From: Flavobacterium sp.
GTDB lineage: Bacteria; Bacteroidota; Bacteroidia; Flavobacteriales; Flavobacteriaceae
Reading direction: 5' to 3'
Length of the DNA stretch: 6,249 nt
Assembly (NCBI GenBank): GCA_012032075.1
Contig: JAAURU010000229.1
Coordinates: forward strand, 1 to 6,249
Position numbers and translations under genes: made by a program. Below the pieces are notes generated by a model, which had not been told where the DNA came from, did not search any database, and worked only from the letters and a program-made list of their open reading frames with translations. Positions 5,715 to 6,249 of this stretch are shown one piece after another (position 1 is the first letter of the stretch; each line of letters opens with the position of its first letter).

Positions 5715-5756
5715 TTTGAACTTGGAATTTGGAATTTATATTTTGGCTTTTGAATT
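5715..5756 (+). repeat. Degenerate heptamer stretch (TTGGAAT type) before the Nudix gene
   Basis: The units are TTTGAAC (5715-5721), TTGGAAT (5722-5728) and TTGGAAT (5729-5735), and then weaker ones in the same phase: TTATATT, TTGGCTT and TTGAATT (5736-5756). It ends 25 bases before the Nudix ATG. Only the first three units are clear; the rest may be chance in AT-rich DNA. Confidence 0.45.
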
Positions 5757-5781
5757 TACTATATTTACAAAAAAAACTGAA

Positions 5782-6249
5782 ATGACTTCTTTTTTCAAAT
5801 ACTGTCCTAATTGTAAATCGGTACATTTTTCATTTGAAGACGAATTTTCGTTTTCATTGTGAGGCTTGTGATTTTACGTATTATCATAACATAGCTGCAG
5901 CAGTTGCAATAATTTTTACTTTTGAAGATAAAGTGTTGTTTACTGTTAGAAATGTTGATCCAGATAAAGGAAAATTAGATTTACCAGGTGGTTTTGTAGA
6001 TCCAAATGAAACAGCAGAAGAAACGGCTTGTAGAGAAATAAAAGAAGAATTGGGTTTGTATTTAGTACCAAAAGATTTAATATACATTACTACGTCGCCA
6101 AACAATTATTTGTATAAAAATGTACCGTATAGAACAATGGATATTTTTTACGAATGTAATTTAGCATCTGATGTAATTTCAGTTGTTGCAAAAGACGAAA
6201 TTCAAGATTTACTTTGGATAAAACGTTCAGAAATTAATTTGGAGCAAAT
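5782..6249 (+). CDS. Zinc-ribbon Nudix hydrolase, frameshifted and partial
   Basis: The gene starts with ATG at 5782 and reads MTSFFKYCPNCKS, with the first CxxC (C8, C11) of a zinc ribbon. It then stops at a TGA (5860-5862). Skipping one T in the run 5845-5848 continues in frame as RFHCEACDFTYYHNIAAAV, which supplies the second CxxC, and stays open to the window end. The Nudix box GX5EX7REUXEEXGU is perfect at 5990-6058 (GFVDPNE, then REIKEELGL), so the Mg-binding pyrophosphatase core is intact. Zinc ribbon plus Nudix domain resembles NudC/NADH-pyrophosphatase-like and related flavobacterial NUDIX proteins; the substrate (a nucleoside diphosphate derivative) cannot be told. Automated annotation could start the second frame at TTG 5834 and so lose the first zinc knuckle. 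The C-terminus lies beyond the window. A sequence error in the T run is the likeliest cause of the break. Confidence 0.8.

Larger units (their letters stand above)
5542..5781. other. Divergent intergenic spacer with several repeats
   Basis: This 240-bp spacer separates the divergent glycosyltransferase and Nudix starts and has no coding potential. It holds the TTAGAAn heptamers (5551-5578), a direct repeat of the kind TTTAAGAAA around 5604-5625, a perfect 18-bp palindrome (5663-5680) and a further heptamer stretch (5715-5756). Promoters for both genes should lie here, but I find no convincing pair of -33 and -7 elements for either. A TAnnTTTA look-alike at 5760-5767 stands before the Nudix start. 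Confidence 0.6.

Noticed and set aside
5884..6105. Minus-strand open frame of 73 codons
   Set aside because: It is antisense to the Nudix domain, including the perfect Nudix box.

Overview
The window looks like chromosomal DNA of a member of the Bacteroidota, most likely the family Flavobacteriaceae. The evidence is the very AT-rich sequence, the near absence of Shine-Dalgarno sequences before starts, a flavobacterial -7 type element (TAAATTTG), and proteins that resemble Flavobacterium homologues: a MenC with the capping-domain style of that group, a MiaE, and a GT4-like glycosyltransferase with a characteristic C-terminal tail. This assignment rests on recognition, not on a search.

Layout. 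1-60: end of an unrecognised reading frame. 61-1412: a broken gene for a large repeat-rich (beta-propeller-like) protein, readable only if about three single-base frame changes are corrected. 1445-2122: an intact metallo-beta-lactamase-fold hydrolase of the UPF0173/YtkL type. 2204-3252: o-succinylbenzoate synthase (menC), split in two by one missing A in an A run. 3349-3930: tRNA-(ms2io6A) hydroxylase (miaE), intact. 3962-4279: an orphan three-helix membrane protein. 4306-5541 (minus): a GT-B glycosyltransferase, intact. 5782-6249 (plus, running off the window): a zinc-ribbon Nudix hydrolase, again broken by one extra base in a T run. There are no RNA genes, CRISPR arrays or transposases that I can see.

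Function. The genes are mostly housekeeping: menaquinone biosynthesis (menC, perhaps with the adjacent hydrolase), tRNA modification at A37 (miaE), glycan or cell-surface assembly (glycosyltransferase) and nucleotide clean-up (Nudix). The hydrolase and menC may be co-transcribed. miaE probably has its own promoter just after menC. The glycosyltransferase and Nudix genes are divergent over a 240-bp spacer.

Two things stand out. First, at least four and probably five single-base indels interrupt otherwise well-conserved frames in 6.2 kb, three of them in homopolymers. Because menC should be needed for respiration, draft-quality sequence error is the simplest reading, but recoding and real decay are not excluded. 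Second, almost every intergenic spacer carries short degenerate tandem repeats with a 7-bp (once 8-bp) period placed next to gene starts or ends. They recall the heptanucleotide STRR repeats of cyanobacteria and are the most unusual structure here. I see no clear evidence for a new defence or mobile system.
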